A stretch of 64,000 nucleotides of DNA from Chloroflexota bacterium (GTDB taxonomy: Bacteria; Chloroflexota; Dormibacteria; Dormibacterales; Dormibacteraceae). Positions 47,641-56,151 of the stretch are shown here, in pieces. The notes beneath the pieces were generated by a model. The model ran no database searches. It was not told where the DNA came from and was given only the letters and a program-made list of their open reading frames with translations. The stretch spans positions 118,006-182,005 of the forward strand of contig VBEG01000021.1 of the NCBI GenBank assembly GCA_005882115.1, read 5' to 3'. The translations under genes were made by a program, and so were the position numbers. Numbering within the stretch: position 1 is the first letter of the stretch; the number at the start of each line of letters is the position of its first letter.

Positions 47641-48981
47641 CTAACCCGCGGAGTAAGGCTTGAGCTGCGACGCGACAGGCACGTTGGCGTCGGCTGCGTT
47701 TTCGCAGATCACGAAGTCGATCGGCCACTTCGACGCGCCGGACTTCCATTGGCCTCCGATGATCGGCGTCGACACGACGTTCGGCACGGCTGCACCCGCA
47801 AGCGAGGCGGGCTTCGACCAGTCGAGGTTGCCGACCGGTGTCTCCACCTTGAGCGTCTTCATCGCGTCGCGGACCTTCGTCTTGTCCTTCGGCGCGCCGC
47901 TCGCGGAGAGGACCGCCGCTGCGACGTCGAACAGCGAGAGGCTCGCACCCAGCTGCTGGTTCCATTGCTTGCCGCTCGCCGACTCGTAGCCGTCGCCGAT
48001 CTGCTTGCTCGTCATACCGGTGAGCGATGACTTGTAGGGCCAGGTCGGGGCCCAGTACACGCCCGACGCGAGTCCGTTGCCAATCGCCCCCAGCGCGGTG
48101 ACCTGCGACGGAAACAGCCCCGTTTTTGCGATCTGTCCGATCTTCACGTGTTTCGTGTACCCCTGCTGCGCGGCCTGCCGCCAGAAGGTGGCGAAGTCGG
48201 GCGGGATGGGGAACGTGTTGAAGATCTGGCAATCCTGCTGGATGAACTTCTGGATCTGCGCCGTGTAGTCGTTGGTGCCGTCCTCATACGGCCCGGGGTC
48301 GACGATGGTGTAGCCCGCGCCCTTCAGGAGCGGCCCGAGGGCTCCCCGGATCGCGTTGCCGTCGGCGTCGTTGGGCCACATCACGCCGACCTTCTTGTTG
48401 GTCGTGACCTGCGGCCACAGATGGGTGTAGGCGAGGAAGAACTGCTCCACGCCAAAGCAGTAGTGGAACGTCCACTTGAAAGGTGAAGGCTGGCCGGGCT
48501 TGGCGCCGCGGCCGAGATACCAGGCCTCCCATGGGACCACGGTCGAGATGCAAGGCACGTTGGCCGCCTCGCACGCGTCCGACACAGGGTTCACGGTTTC
48601 CGGTGTAGAGGTCGCGAGCATGAGGTCGACCTTCTGGGTCTGGATGAGATCGTTGGCCATCTGGGCGCCGACCGATGGGGTCGACTGGCCATCGCGATTG
48701 ACAATCTCCACCGAGTAGTTGGTGCCCCCGATGGAAAGGCCTTTCTGGAACGCGTCACGAGCCAGCTTGAGGGCGTAACCGTCGGGCTCGCCGAAACCCG
48801 ACGCCGGTCCGGTGACCGGGCTGATGAAACCGATCTTGATGGTGCCGGAGGGCGTCGAGCTGGTCGAGGTGAGGCAGGACTCGAGGACACCCGGCACTGC
48901 CAAACCGCCCAGGACGAGTCCGGTGGACTTGAGCATTTCGCGGCGCGTGAGGCCCCTGGCTGAGTGCTTCTTCTCGGACAC
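47641..48981 (-). CDS. livK: Branched-chain-type ABC importer, substrate-binding lipoprotein with Tat signal
   Basis: A 446-residue periplasmic-binding protein type 1 (Peripla_BP_6). The N-terminus has a twin-arginine motif (LTRREMLK) and a lipobox-like VLESC near residues 32-36, so it is probably exported by Tat and lipid-anchored. The mature part begins IKIGFISPVTGPASGFGE, standard for this family. GTG 48981 has AGGAGGAG 5 nt upstream. It is divergent from pcaHG, suggesting an aromatic or related acid as ligand; that is an inference. Confidence 0.9.
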   Translation of the reverse strand: MSEKKHSARGLTRREMLKSTGLVLGGLAVPGVLESCLTSTSSTPSGTIKIGFISPVTGPASGFGEPDGYALKLARDAFQKGLSIGGTNYSVEIVNRDGQSTPSVGAQMANDLIQTQKVDLMLATSTPETVNPVSDACEAANVPCISTVVPWEAWYLGRGAKPGQPSPFKWTFHYCFGVEQFFLAYTHLWPQVTTNKKVGVMWPNDADGNAIRGALGPLLKGAGYTIVDPGPYEDGTNDYTAQIQKFIQQDCQIFNTFPIPPDFATFWRQAAQQGYTKHVKIGQIAKTGLFPSQVTALGAIGNGLASGVYWAPTWPYKSSLTGMTSKQIGDGYESASGKQWNQQLGASLSLFDVAAAVLSASGAPKDKTKVRDAMKTLKVETPVGNLDWSKPASLAGAAVPNVVSTPIIGGQWKSGASKWPIDFVICENAADANVPVASQLKPYSAG

Positions 48982-49031
48982 CTGACTCCTCCTGTCTGAT
49001 CAGGCCCACTGCAAGCAGAAATGTCGGCCTC

Positions 49032-49070
49032 GCGCAAATTGCTCCGTGTACCGACGATCGGAGTTTGCGC
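49032..49070. promoter_or_regulatory. Nested inverted repeat between livK and pcaH
   Basis: GCGCAAA (49032-49038) pairs with TTTGCGC (49064-49070), and inner CTCCG (49042-49046) with CGGAG (49059-49063). Placed midway between the divergent starts, it is a candidate shared operator. Confidence 0.45.
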
Positions 49071-49095
49071 CAGTTCATAATCGCCGTCAAGGGTC

Positions 49096-49791
49096 GTGCA
49101 TGGCATCGTGAATGACGAGCACTTCGAGCCTCCATACCTCTTTCCCGACTACCGCGCGACGGTCCTGAGAGCGCCGCAACATTCGCACGTGAAGCTGCCG
49201 GACGAATGGTTTCATCGCGCCGCCGGACCTGCGTTCGGGAGGATTCCGGTCCGTCCGGAAGACGCGGACCTGACGCGGCAGCACGAGGGCGAGCCTCTGG
49301 GCGAGCGGATCGTCCTCACGGGCCGCGTGACAGATTCGGACGGCCGCGCCGTGGCGAACACGCTGGTCGAGGTGTGGCAGGCCAACGCGGCGGGCCGCTA
49401 TGTCGACCCGGTGGACGATCATCCCGCGCCGCTGGATCCCAACTTCACGGGCGCGGGGCGGTGCCTGACCGACTCCGAGGGTCGCTACCGCTTCACCACG
49501 ATCAAGCCCGGCGCGTATCCATGGCGCAACCACACCAACGCGTGGCGCCCGGCCCATGTCCATTTCTCGGTGTTCGGCCCTTTCCTTGCGAGTCGCCTGG
49601 TGACACAGATGTATTTCCCCGGCGACCCGCTGATTCCTCACGACCCCATCCTCAACTCGATTCCCGATCCGCGCGGGCGCGAGCTCCTGATCTCGCGATT
49701 CGACATCGAGACGACTGTTCCGGAGTGGGCGCTCGGTTATCGCTGGGACATCGTGCTGCGTGGCGGCAACGCAACCCCGAGGGAACCTTGA
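49096..49791 (+). CDS. pcaH: Protocatechuate 3,4-dioxygenase beta subunit
   Basis: A 231-residue intradiol dioxygenase. The Fe(III) ligands are Tyr102 (GRYVDPVDD), Tyr141 (KPGAYPWRN), His154 and His156 (RPAHVHF), all present, so this is the catalytic beta subunit. The enzyme opens protocatechuate to 3-carboxy-cis,cis-muconate in the beta-ketoadipate pathway. GTG 49096 is the chosen start; its stop overlaps pcaG (TTGA). No pcaB, pcaC or pcaD gene follows, so the rest of the pathway is elsewhere. Confidence 0.92.
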   Translation: MHGIVNDEHFEPPYLFPDYRATVLRAPQHSHVKLPDEWFHRAAGPAFGRIPVRPEDADLTRQHEGEPLGERIVLTGRVTDSDGRAVANTLVEVWQANAAGRYVDPVDDHPAPLDPNFTGAGRCLTDSEGRYRFTTIKPGAYPWRNHTNAWRPAHVHFSVFGPFLASRLVTQMYFPGDPLIPHDPILNSIPDPRGRELLISRFDIETTVPEWALGYRWDIVLRGGNATPREP

Positions 49792-50219
49792 CTCCCACCC
49801 CATCGCAAACCGTCGGGCCCTTCTTCGGATTCGCGCTTCCGTTTGAGGGCGACGCCGTGGCCGAGCCGGACGCGATCCGGGTGGAAGGTCAATTGTTGGA
49901 CGGCGCCGGCGAGCCGGTAGCCGACGCACTGGTCGAAGCTTCGCAAGGCGGCCAGTTCGCGCGCTGCCGGACGGACGGCGAGGGTGCGTTTCACTTCCTC
50001 ATCGCCAAGCCTGACGAGGGGTTTTTCGACATCGTGGTGTTCGCCCGCGGCCTGCTCCGCCACCTGAACACCCGGATGTACTTCCCAGACGCCGAGGACG
50101 CGGTGCTGTCGGCGGTCGCCGCGGCACGCCGGCGCACGCTGGTGGCCAGGCGCGAGGGCGAAGTCCTTCGCTTCGACATTCGCCTCCAGGGCGAAGACGA
50201 GACCGTCTTCTTCGCGTAG
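49788..50219 (+). CDS. pcaG: Protocatechuate 3,4-dioxygenase alpha subunit, short form
   Basis: A 143-residue protein beginning TPTPSQTVGPFFGFAL, the PcaG signature, and containing FFDIVVFARGLLRHLNTRMYFPD. The usual alpha subunit is about 180-200 residues; here the central part is shortened. It has no iron ligands, as expected. TTG 49788 overlaps pcaH. Confidence 0.9.
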   Translation: MTPTPSQTVGPFFGFALPFEGDAVAEPDAIRVEGQLLDGAGEPVADALVEASQGGQFARCRTDGEGAFHFLIAKPDEGFFDIVVFARGLLRHLNTRMYFPDAEDAVLSAVAAARRRTLVARREGEVLRFDIRLQGEDETVFFA

Positions 50220-50276
50220 CGCCAAACCTCGGCAAATCTATGCCAGGCCCACCTGTTTACCTAGATTTTATAAGCT

Positions 50277-50855
50277 ATGCGGATGCCGACCTGGCTGAGC
50301 CTCGATGAAGCCGCCAAGCGTCTGAGCGTCCACCCGGCGACCCTGAGGGAGTGGGCAGACAAGGGCCAGATCCGCACTTTCCGCACGCCCGGCGGGCACC
50401 GTCGATTCAGCGAGGTGGACGTCGCCCATCTTGGAGCCCATGCCAAGCCGGACCTCTCGCTGCTGCTGCACGCGACCGTCGGGCATGCCCGGATCGCAAC
50501 CAGCGGCGGGCGTCTCGCGTCCGAGTCGTGGTACGCGCGATTCGATGAGGTCGCGAAGGTGCGACAGCGCGAGCTGGGGATGCAGCTCGTGCAGCTGCTG
50601 GTCTCGTTCCTCAGCGACGGCGGCCACGACTGGAGCGCTGAGATCAAGCAGCTGGGGGCACGCTACGCGGAGCTGGCGCGCGACGCCGGCCTGTCGCTTG
50701 GCGACGCGATGCGGGCGTTCCACCTCTTCGAGGGCATCGTGCGGACGAGCGTGGCCGAGCTCGGCGCGGCGAAGGTCGGGCGTGCCGATCTGGAGGAAAA
50801 CGTCGGATGGTTTTTGAATGAGGTGAGGGTGGCGATGGTGGAGGCTTTCTCATGA
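50277..50855 (+). CDS. MerR/excisionase-type HTH protein with C-terminal helical domain
   Basis: A 192-residue protein. The N-terminal domain (6-55) WLSLDEAAKRLSVHPATLREWADKGQIRTFRTPGGHRRF is a MerR-like helix-turn-helix as in BldC. The C-terminal part (75-190) is helical and resembles the RsbRD/RICH-type sensor domain, with RFDEVAKVRQRELGMQLVQLLVSFL. ATG 50277 or 50283; AT-rich DNA with TAGATT (50262-50267) and TATAAG (50269-50274) lies just upstream. ATGA overlap couples it to a membrane protein. Confidence 0.8.
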   Translation: MRMPTWLSLDEAAKRLSVHPATLREWADKGQIRTFRTPGGHRRFSEVDVAHLGAHAKPDLSLLLHATVGHARIATSGGRLASESWYARFDEVAKVRQRELGMQLVQLLVSFLSDGGHDWSAEIKQLGARYAELARDAGLSLGDAMRAFHLFEGIVRTSVAELGAAKVGRADLEENVGWFLNEVRVAMVEAFS

Positions 50856-51859
50856 ACGTGCTGAACGTCGTGCTGCCGCTGGGCTCGTCGGTCCTGAGCT
50901 TTGTCTTCGCCGCGATGGTGCTCGACCAGTGGTGGCAGCGGCGCCACGCGTTCCAGCTGGTCTGGGGGATCGGGCTCTTGTTCTACGGCATCAGCGCCGG
51001 CACGGAGTTCCTCGGAAGCGCCATCGGCTGGAGTGAGCCTCTGTATCGCGTCTGGTATCTGATTGGCGCGTTCTTCGTGGCCGCCTACCTGGGCTTGGGG
51101 ACGATCTATCTGCTCTCTCGCTCGCGCTTTGGGTACTTCGCCGGGGCGACCGTTTTTATCGGCGGCCTTCTCTCGTTGCTGTTCAGCCATTCCACGCGCT
51201 ACCCGGGGGCGGCGACGGCGGGAACGGTGACCTTCGCGATCGCCACGATTGGCGCGATCGCCATCATCGCGGCCACAGCAACACGCAGGCCGTTGGCCGC
51301 GCATATCGCGATGGGCGTGCTCGTCGTCGGATCGGTGGCGGTCGCGGGGATGGTGCTCACGGCAACCCTGACGTCTCCCGGCTGGGCCGTCGACCCGAGC
51401 ACGCATGTGCCCGTGGGGTCCGCGTTCCCCAGTTATGTACGCGTGCTGACCGGACCTTTCAACATCGCCGGCGCGCTGTGCCTGATCTTCGGTGCGATCT
51501 ACTCCGCCTATGTCTACATGCCGAAGAAGCGCGCCGTGCCCGCCCGACTGGGCATCGTGGCGGTGGTCGTGAACTTCATCGTGTCGCTGCCACGAGCAGC
51601 GGAGGCGCTTTTCGCCGGCAAGCTGAACTCCCGCGTTCCGGCGACGATCCTGATCGCGATCGGCGCCTTCATCCCGGGCCTGACCAGCGGTCTGGATCGC
51701 TTCGGCGTGACCTGGTCGTTCTTCCTGGGCGAGTTCATAGGCCTGCTGTTCATCTTTGTGGGATTCCTCGTCAGCGAGGACGTTTTCCACAACGTGCGTA
51801 TCGGGACCACGCTCTGGTCACGCTCTCCGTCAACTCCGCTTGAACGCGAGGCCGGATGA
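50852..51859 (+). CDS. Polytopic membrane protein of unknown function
   Basis: A 335-residue protein with about nine hydrophobic segments and short loops. There are no recognised catalytic motifs. VVLPLGSSVLSFVFAAMVLDQWWQRRHAFQLVWGIGLLFYG at the start and GEFIGLLFIFVGFLVSEDVFH at the end are the clearest landmarks. Coupled to the HTH gene (ATGA), it may sense a membrane signal for that regulator; this is inference. Confidence 0.65.
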   Translation: MNVLNVVLPLGSSVLSFVFAAMVLDQWWQRRHAFQLVWGIGLLFYGISAGTEFLGSAIGWSEPLYRVWYLIGAFFVAAYLGLGTIYLLSRSRFGYFAGATVFIGGLLSLLFSHSTRYPGAATAGTVTFAIATIGAIAIIAATATRRPLAAHIAMGVLVVGSVAVAGMVLTATLTSPGWAVDPSTHVPVGSAFPSYVRVLTGPFNIAGALCLIFGAIYSAYVYMPKKRAVPARLGIVAVVVNFIVSLPRAAEALFAGKLNSRVPATILIAIGAFIPGLTSGLDRFGVTWSFFLGEFIGLLFIFVGFLVSEDVFHNVRIGTTLWSRSPSTPLEREAG

Positions 51860-51883
51860 CGCTCTAGATTCTGCGCGGATCCA

Positions 51884-51912
51884 TTGACCAACTGACGCTC
51901 GCGCGGTCTACT
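51884..51912 (+). promoter_or_regulatory. Promoter of the LacI-type gene
   Basis: TTGACC (51884-51889), 17-bp spacer, TCTACT (51907-51912), 11 nt before ATG 51924; almost leaderless. Confidence 0.55.
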
Positions 51913-51923
51913 TACGCCGGACG

Positions 51924-52955
51924 ATGGAAGCGGTTTCACGATCGGCGACCAGCCTAGGCGAGGTGGCGCGGGCGGCAGGGGTGTCGCGGGCGACCGCATC
52001 CAAGGTTTTGGGCGGACATCCCCAGGTCAGCGAGAGCGCCCGCCAGGCGGTGGAACGAGCCGCCGCTGAACTTGGCTACTTGCCCAATCGCGCGGCGCGG
52101 AGTCTCGTCGCCGGGCGGAGCGAATCAGTCGGCGTCCTGATCCCGGAGCCTTCGTCACAGCTGTTCGGTGATCCGATGTTGGCACGGCTCCTCGGAGCGA
52201 TCGGCGAGGAGCTGTCGGCCAACGGACTCCAGATGGTGTTGTTCGCGCCTCAATCCGCGACGGACATCGAGCGCCTGGACCAGTACCTCGCGGGAGGCCA
52301 CGTCGACGCGGTGCTCCTCCTCGCCCTGCACGAGTCGGAGTCGCTGCTTGCCCGTCTGCAGGCGCGCGGGATACCGATGGTCTTTGGCGGAAGCCCGCGC
52401 ACCGCACTCCTGGCCAGCTACGTCGATGTCGACAATCACGCAGGTGGGCGGAGCGCAACGCAGCACCTCGTCGCCCAGGGCCGGCGGCGAATCGCGCACA
52501 TCGCGGGACCCCGGGATGGTCCCGCGGCGGGGCAGAGGTTGCAGGGATATCGCGAGGCGCTGTGGAACGCGGGGCTGCGATCGGACCTGGTCGAGCAGGG
52601 CGCGTCTGACCGCGACAGCGGCGAGCTTGCGATGGCGCGGCTGCTTGCAACGCAGGAGGACATCGACGGGGTGTTCGCCGCGTCGGACACGATGGCGGCC
52701 GGTGCGATGTGGGCGCTGCAGGTGCTGGGTCGGCGCGTGCCCGATGACGTCGCCGTCATCGGATTCGACGACTCCCCCATCGCGATGGCGACCCAGCCGC
52801 CGCTGTCGAGCGTGCGGCAACCAGTCGAGCTCATGGGACGCGAGATGGCGAAGCTCGCGTTGAGCATGAGCGCGGTGCGCGGACAGGCGCCGCGACAGAT
52901 CGTCCTCGACCCCGAGCTCGCGCTGCGCGAATCGACCGTCGGATCAGCGAACTAA
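51924..52955 (+). CDS. LacI-family transcriptional regulator
   Basis: A 343-residue LacI regulator. The HTH (about 10-35) is SLGEVARAAGVSRATASKVLGG with the hinge LGYLPNRAARSLVAGRS, and the periplasmic-binding-like sensor spans 65-335 (VAVIGFDDSPIAMATQPPLSSVRQP). Only 8 nt separate it from the unknown gene 52964, so it probably controls the genes up to 56 kb. Effector unknown. Confidence 0.9.
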   Translation: MEAVSRSATSLGEVARAAGVSRATASKVLGGHPQVSESARQAVERAAAELGYLPNRAARSLVAGRSESVGVLIPEPSSQLFGDPMLARLLGAIGEELSANGLQMVLFAPQSATDIERLDQYLAGGHVDAVLLLALHESESLLARLQARGIPMVFGGSPRTALLASYVDVDNHAGGRSATQHLVAQGRRRIAHIAGPRDGPAAGQRLQGYREALWNAGLRSDLVEQGASDRDSGELAMARLLATQEDIDGVFAASDTMAAGAMWALQVLGRRVPDDVAVIGFDDSPIAMATQPPLSSVRQPVELMGREMAKLALSMSAVRGQAPRQIVLDPELALRESTVGSAN

Positions 52956-52963
52956 GCAGCGCG

Positions 52964-54283
52964 ATGGCCGACGCGAAACAACTCGCGGCCCGAGCGTTCA
53001 AGGCCGCGGAGTACGACTTCAGCCGTTTGATGGACGTACCGCAGGCGCTCATGCACCGCGAAGATCGGCACGGCGTGAGACTTCTGATCGCTCCGACGTT
53101 TGCGCTTCCCGACGCGGCGCTGGACGCGATCCTTTCGTGGCGCCTGGGCCAGTACCTGCTCACGCGCTTCTACGACGCAGACGTCGTCGCGGATCAGGGC
53201 CTCGTGCGCGAAGACGCCGCGACTGTGCACGCCGCCGATGTGCACGGCCTCGCCATCGATCCCGATGGTGGATTGCTCACATATCTGACGTTGAAGCAAC
53301 CCGAGGAGCTCGAGGGCTTCCGCTACGGAAGCGCAGACCGTCCGGCGTTTCCCTGCGAAGAGGTGCACGGGCGTGGCTGGCAGGAGTCCATCACCGACGC
53401 GGGCGACGTGCCCGCGGAGCAATGCTGGGAGCTCGCGCGGTTCGTCACCGACCAGCGACGTCCGGAGGACCCGATCATCCATCGCGGCGCGCTCGAGATC
53501 GCGTTGGTCGCTGCGCGTCTCGCATGCAGACCCGCCTTTGCGTCGCGGGTGAGACTGGTCACGGGAGACCTGGATCCGGACATCGCTCTCCGCAACCTTC
53601 GCTACTTCTTCATCCCGGTCGCGACGTTCGCGCCACACCACGTGACGCTGCCCAATGGCCATCCGCTGCGCCCTCGCTACGCGGAGCATCGGACGTCGCC
53701 CTTCATCGCGAACGCCGGCGACCTCGACTGGGCGACGTTCGTGCGATGGGCGGATATCGATCTCGCACTCAACTCCGGCGAGGAGGAGACATACCTGCGC
53801 TTCCTGCTGCTGCGCCAGTTCGTCAGCGTGAAGGAGTCGTCGCTCAAGCGGCCCAACGAGCCGCGCGATGAATCGCGGTACCCAGTCGAGGCGCTGACAT
53901 CGTCTTCGTCCCTGGGCGCGTCGAATGCGCTGTGGCGAAGCGCCACCGCAGGAGCGATACCGTGGCAGGCGCTGACTCTAGGACCAGGCGAGCCGTTGCC
54001 TCGCGATCGTGTGTCGTGGATCGTCGAAGGTTTTGCGCAGGCTCTGACGTATCGACCCGAAGGTCTTGCTCACCTCGCGGGCATCGGACCGGAGGTTTGT
54101 TTCGTGCCGCATGAGTCGATCGCGGGGTCGATCGCATCGCTCGATGCAGCGACGCCGCTGCGGGCGCTGACGACGACGCGCGAGGACTTCGAAAGCTTCT
54201 GGAGACAACGCCAGGCGCTGTTCGAGACCTCTTCCGAAAAGCTCTACGGGATGACCGAGATTGTCCGTGCCGCCGAAGCCTGA
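52964..54283 (+). CDS. Unknown protein, 439 residues, partner of a ThiF-like gene
   Basis: I do not recognise a named family. The protein is soluble, without signal or TM segments. Residues about 15-140 (RLLIAPTFALPDAAL, VHGLAIDPDGGLLTYLTLKQP) have a loose resemblance to GNAT-like acyltransferase folds, and the part near 200-240 (LRNLRYFFIPVATFAPHHVTLPNGHPL) is the best-conserved-looking block. ATG 52964 follows the LacI gene closely; the 3' end overlaps the ThiF-like gene by 23 bp, so they act together in all likelihood. Confidence 0.6.
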   Translation: MADAKQLAARAFKAAEYDFSRLMDVPQALMHREDRHGVRLLIAPTFALPDAALDAILSWRLGQYLLTRFYDADVVADQGLVREDAATVHAADVHGLAIDPDGGLLTYLTLKQPEELEGFRYGSADRPAFPCEEVHGRGWQESITDAGDVPAEQCWELARFVTDQRRPEDPIIHRGALEIALVAARLACRPAFASRVRLVTGDLDPDIALRNLRYFFIPVATFAPHHVTLPNGHPLRPRYAEHRTSPFIANAGDLDWATFVRWADIDLALNSGEEETYLRFLLLRQFVSVKESSLKRPNEPRDESRYPVEALTSSSSLGASNALWRSATAGAIPWQALTLGPGEPLPRDRVSWIVEGFAQALTYRPEGLAHLAGIGPEVCFVPHESIAGSIASLDAATPLRALTTTREDFESFWRQRQALFETSSEKLYGMTEIVRAAEA

Positions 54284-55127
54284 GGACCACGAGTCGTTCT
54301 ACGCGGAGCTGACGGAGCGCAACCATGGCCTGATCGCACCAGAGATCCAGTCGTCCTTGCGGTCGACGCGATTCGTGGTCGCGGGGTGCGGCTCGACAGG
54401 AGGTGCAGTCCTGATGCCGCTGGTCAGGACTGGCGCCGAGTCCTTCATGCTGTTCGATCCGGGCGTCTATGAGCTCAACAACCTCAACCGGCAGGATGCT
54501 TCGCTCGCCGATCTCGGGCGCAACAAGGCGCGAGCGTGCGGGGATCGGTTGCTGGCGGTCAATCCTTATTGCTCGATCGAGGTGCACGAGGATGGAGTGC
54601 AGGCCGATTCGATCGGAGGCCTCCTGCACGCCGGCGACCTCGTGTTCGATGCCATCGACGTGACGACTCCTCAAGGCATCTCCGCCAAGCTCGCGCTGCA
54701 TGAAGCGGGAGTGGGCAAGCGCTTGAGTGTGATCACCGCCTATGACATCGCGTCCACGCAGTTCATCGAGATCTTCGACTACAGCAAGCAACGCGCCCCG
54801 CTTGGCGGCCGCGTCCGCGATCCGAACGCGGGTCCGGAAGCAGTGCTCCGGAGCCTGATCCCACCGCTCGCCCTGCCTCGCGAGATCTTTGCGGTGCTGC
54901 TAGAGCGACGGCGCGATCCAAGCCGTGGGTTTCCCCAGCTCGCGATGACCTCGACGTTCCTGGGCGCGCTGGCGGTCGAGATCGCGCTGCGGCTGCTGGC
55001 GCACAAACCGGTGAAGCGGCGGATCCGGGTGGATCTCGGCGACCTCGTGCGGCCGGCCTTGCGACGGGCGGCGGGAGACGTCAGGACCAAGGTGGAGCTG
55101 ATCGATCTCTGGAGAAAGATGCGTTGA
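54261..55127 (+). CDS. ThiF/MoeB/HesA-type E1-like adenylating protein
   Basis: A 288-residue E1-like protein. The nucleotide site is VVAGCGSTGG (42-48 core), followed by DPGVYELNNLNRQ (74-78 core), Lys89 and DAIDV (Asp130, Asp133), as in MoeB/ThiF. The zinc CxxC pairs and the catalytic Cys of MoeB are absent, so it probably adenylates without forming the usual thioester. The substrate may be the C-terminus of a protein or peptide not identified here. TTG 54261 overlaps the upstream gene; GTG 54267 is an alternative. TTGA overlap downstream. Confidence 0.8.
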   Translation: MSVPPKPEDHESFYAELTERNHGLIAPEIQSSLRSTRFVVAGCGSTGGAVLMPLVRTGAESFMLFDPGVYELNNLNRQDASLADLGRNKARACGDRLLAVNPYCSIEVHEDGVQADSIGGLLHAGDLVFDAIDVTTPQGISAKLALHEAGVGKRLSVITAYDIASTQFIEIFDYSKQRAPLGGRVRDPNAGPEAVLRSLIPPLALPREIFAVLLERRRDPSRGFPQLAMTSTFLGALAVEIALRLLAHKPVKRRIRVDLGDLVRPALRRAAGDVRTKVELIDLWRKMR

Positions 55128-55558
55128 CGGACCGGATCAAGGGCCTCGTCCTGGCCGACGGCGCAAACGAGTTCGACGGATTGTTCGCCATGGTGCAAGC
55201 AGCCGGGCGCTGGCCGGGACTGCGCCGGGAGATGCGCGGCGCGCCGGGTTACGTGGCCCATCACCTGTGGTTTGCGTGGCCGACCACCGTCGGCATTCTC
55301 AGCTGGTGGGAGGACGAGGCGTCGGCCTATCGGTTTGCGCACCTCCCGGCCCACCTCGAGTTCTGGGAATGGGCCACCAAGCCGGGGCACACCCGCGGCG
55401 GCTGGCTGGCGTTCTACGCACTCGGGCACGGCGGCCCGCTGTGGGGCAACGGCGTGCGCAAGCGCGTCACGACCTTCGGACGGTTCACGTCCGCTCCGTC
55501 GGGCGAGCCGCCCAAGGGGACGCCCGAACAGCGGCGGTCGTTGCAGCGAAAGAGCTGA
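55124..55558 (+). CDS. Dimeric alpha/beta-barrel-like protein (monooxygenase-like), unknown
   Basis: A 144-residue protein. The region GAPGYVAHHLWFAWPTTVGILSWWEDEASAYRFAH resembles small dimeric ferredoxin-like-fold monooxygenases (DUF3291/DUF4188-like). No cofactor residues can be named. TTG 55124 overlaps the ThiF-like gene (TTGA). Co-transcribed with the unknown/ThiF pair. Confidence 0.6.
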   Translation: MTDRIKGLVLADGANEFDGLFAMVQAAGRWPGLRREMRGAPGYVAHHLWFAWPTTVGILSWWEDEASAYRFAHLPAHLEFWEWATKPGHTRGGWLAFYALGHGGPLWGNGVRKRVTTFGRFTSAPSGEPPKGTPEQRRSLQRKS

Positions 55559-55575
55559 GGCCGCTGCTCTGGGCG

Positions 55576-56032
55576 GTGGGTGTGACCGCCGCCGAGGCGG
55601 CCGCACGTCGAAGCCTGCGGTCGCGGTCGGCGGCGTGGCTGGTCGTCTACCCGCTGCTGGCCGCCGGCGCCGCTCGCGCTGGCGGGCTATCCGCTCGGGT
55701 GCGCGTTGTTGGGCCACAAGCCCTACCAGGCACCACCGGATCCGATGGCCCTCGAGCTGGCCGCGCTGGCGGGAGCGGTCGCGCCGGCGGAGGAGATCGT
55801 GTGGGGCCGAGCCGTGGAGCGAAGTCTCGGCATCGGGACGACGGCGGCCCTGTTCGCGACCAAGCATGTCGTCATCGACGGGCGGTGGAGACGTGCGGGC
55901 GGCCTGTTCTTGTTCTGGGTCGGCCTGGGCCTGGTGCGCCGGCGCTCACCGATGCTGGCGTTGGGCCTGCACGTGAGCGCGAACGCTTCCGGTGTTGTGC
56001 TCGGTCACATTACCGGCCGCGATTTGTTCTAG
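55576..56032 (+). pseudogene. CPBP-family membrane protease, frameshifted
   Basis: Two frames together give a short CPBP (Rce1-like) protease. From GTG 55576 one frame reads a TM helix ending in WLVVYPLLAAGA near 55670. The sequence then continues in another frame as PLALAGYPLGCALLGHKP, reaching the protease motifs EEIVWGRAVE, FATKHVVID and LHVSANAS and stopping at 56032. The EExxxR, FxxxH and HxxxN-like motifs are intact, so a single-base change near 55660-55675 or a sequencing error broke it recently. Confidence 0.65.
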
Positions 56033-56042
56033 GGAGGGCGAG

Positions 56043-56132
56043 ATGAGATTGGTGGACCCGGATATACAGAACTCGAAACCGCTCGAGTTGGAAGGACTGC
56101 GGCTACGAGTCCAGGATCGGCCGAACCACTGA
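56043..56132 (+). CDS. 29-residue ORF, paralogue of part of 58685-58957
   Basis: ATG 56043 has GGGAGGG 5 nt upstream. The peptide contains LVDPDIQNSKPLELEGLRLRV, which aligns with LVDPAIHNSNTFEFGGRRLRL at 58685-58957. It is probably the truncated start of an HNH-repeat-like protein, or a genuine micro-protein. Confidence 0.4.
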   Translation: MRLVDPDIQNSKPLELEGLRLRVQDRPNH

Positions 56133-56151
56133 GTTCAAAGTGCGCGCGCGT

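Noticed and set aside
54261..56132. Microcin C-like system (MccB-type E1 with a short precursor peptide)
   Set aside because: The 29-residue ORF ends in His rather than the required Asn, and it is homologous to an HNH-repeat relic, so it is not a precursor.
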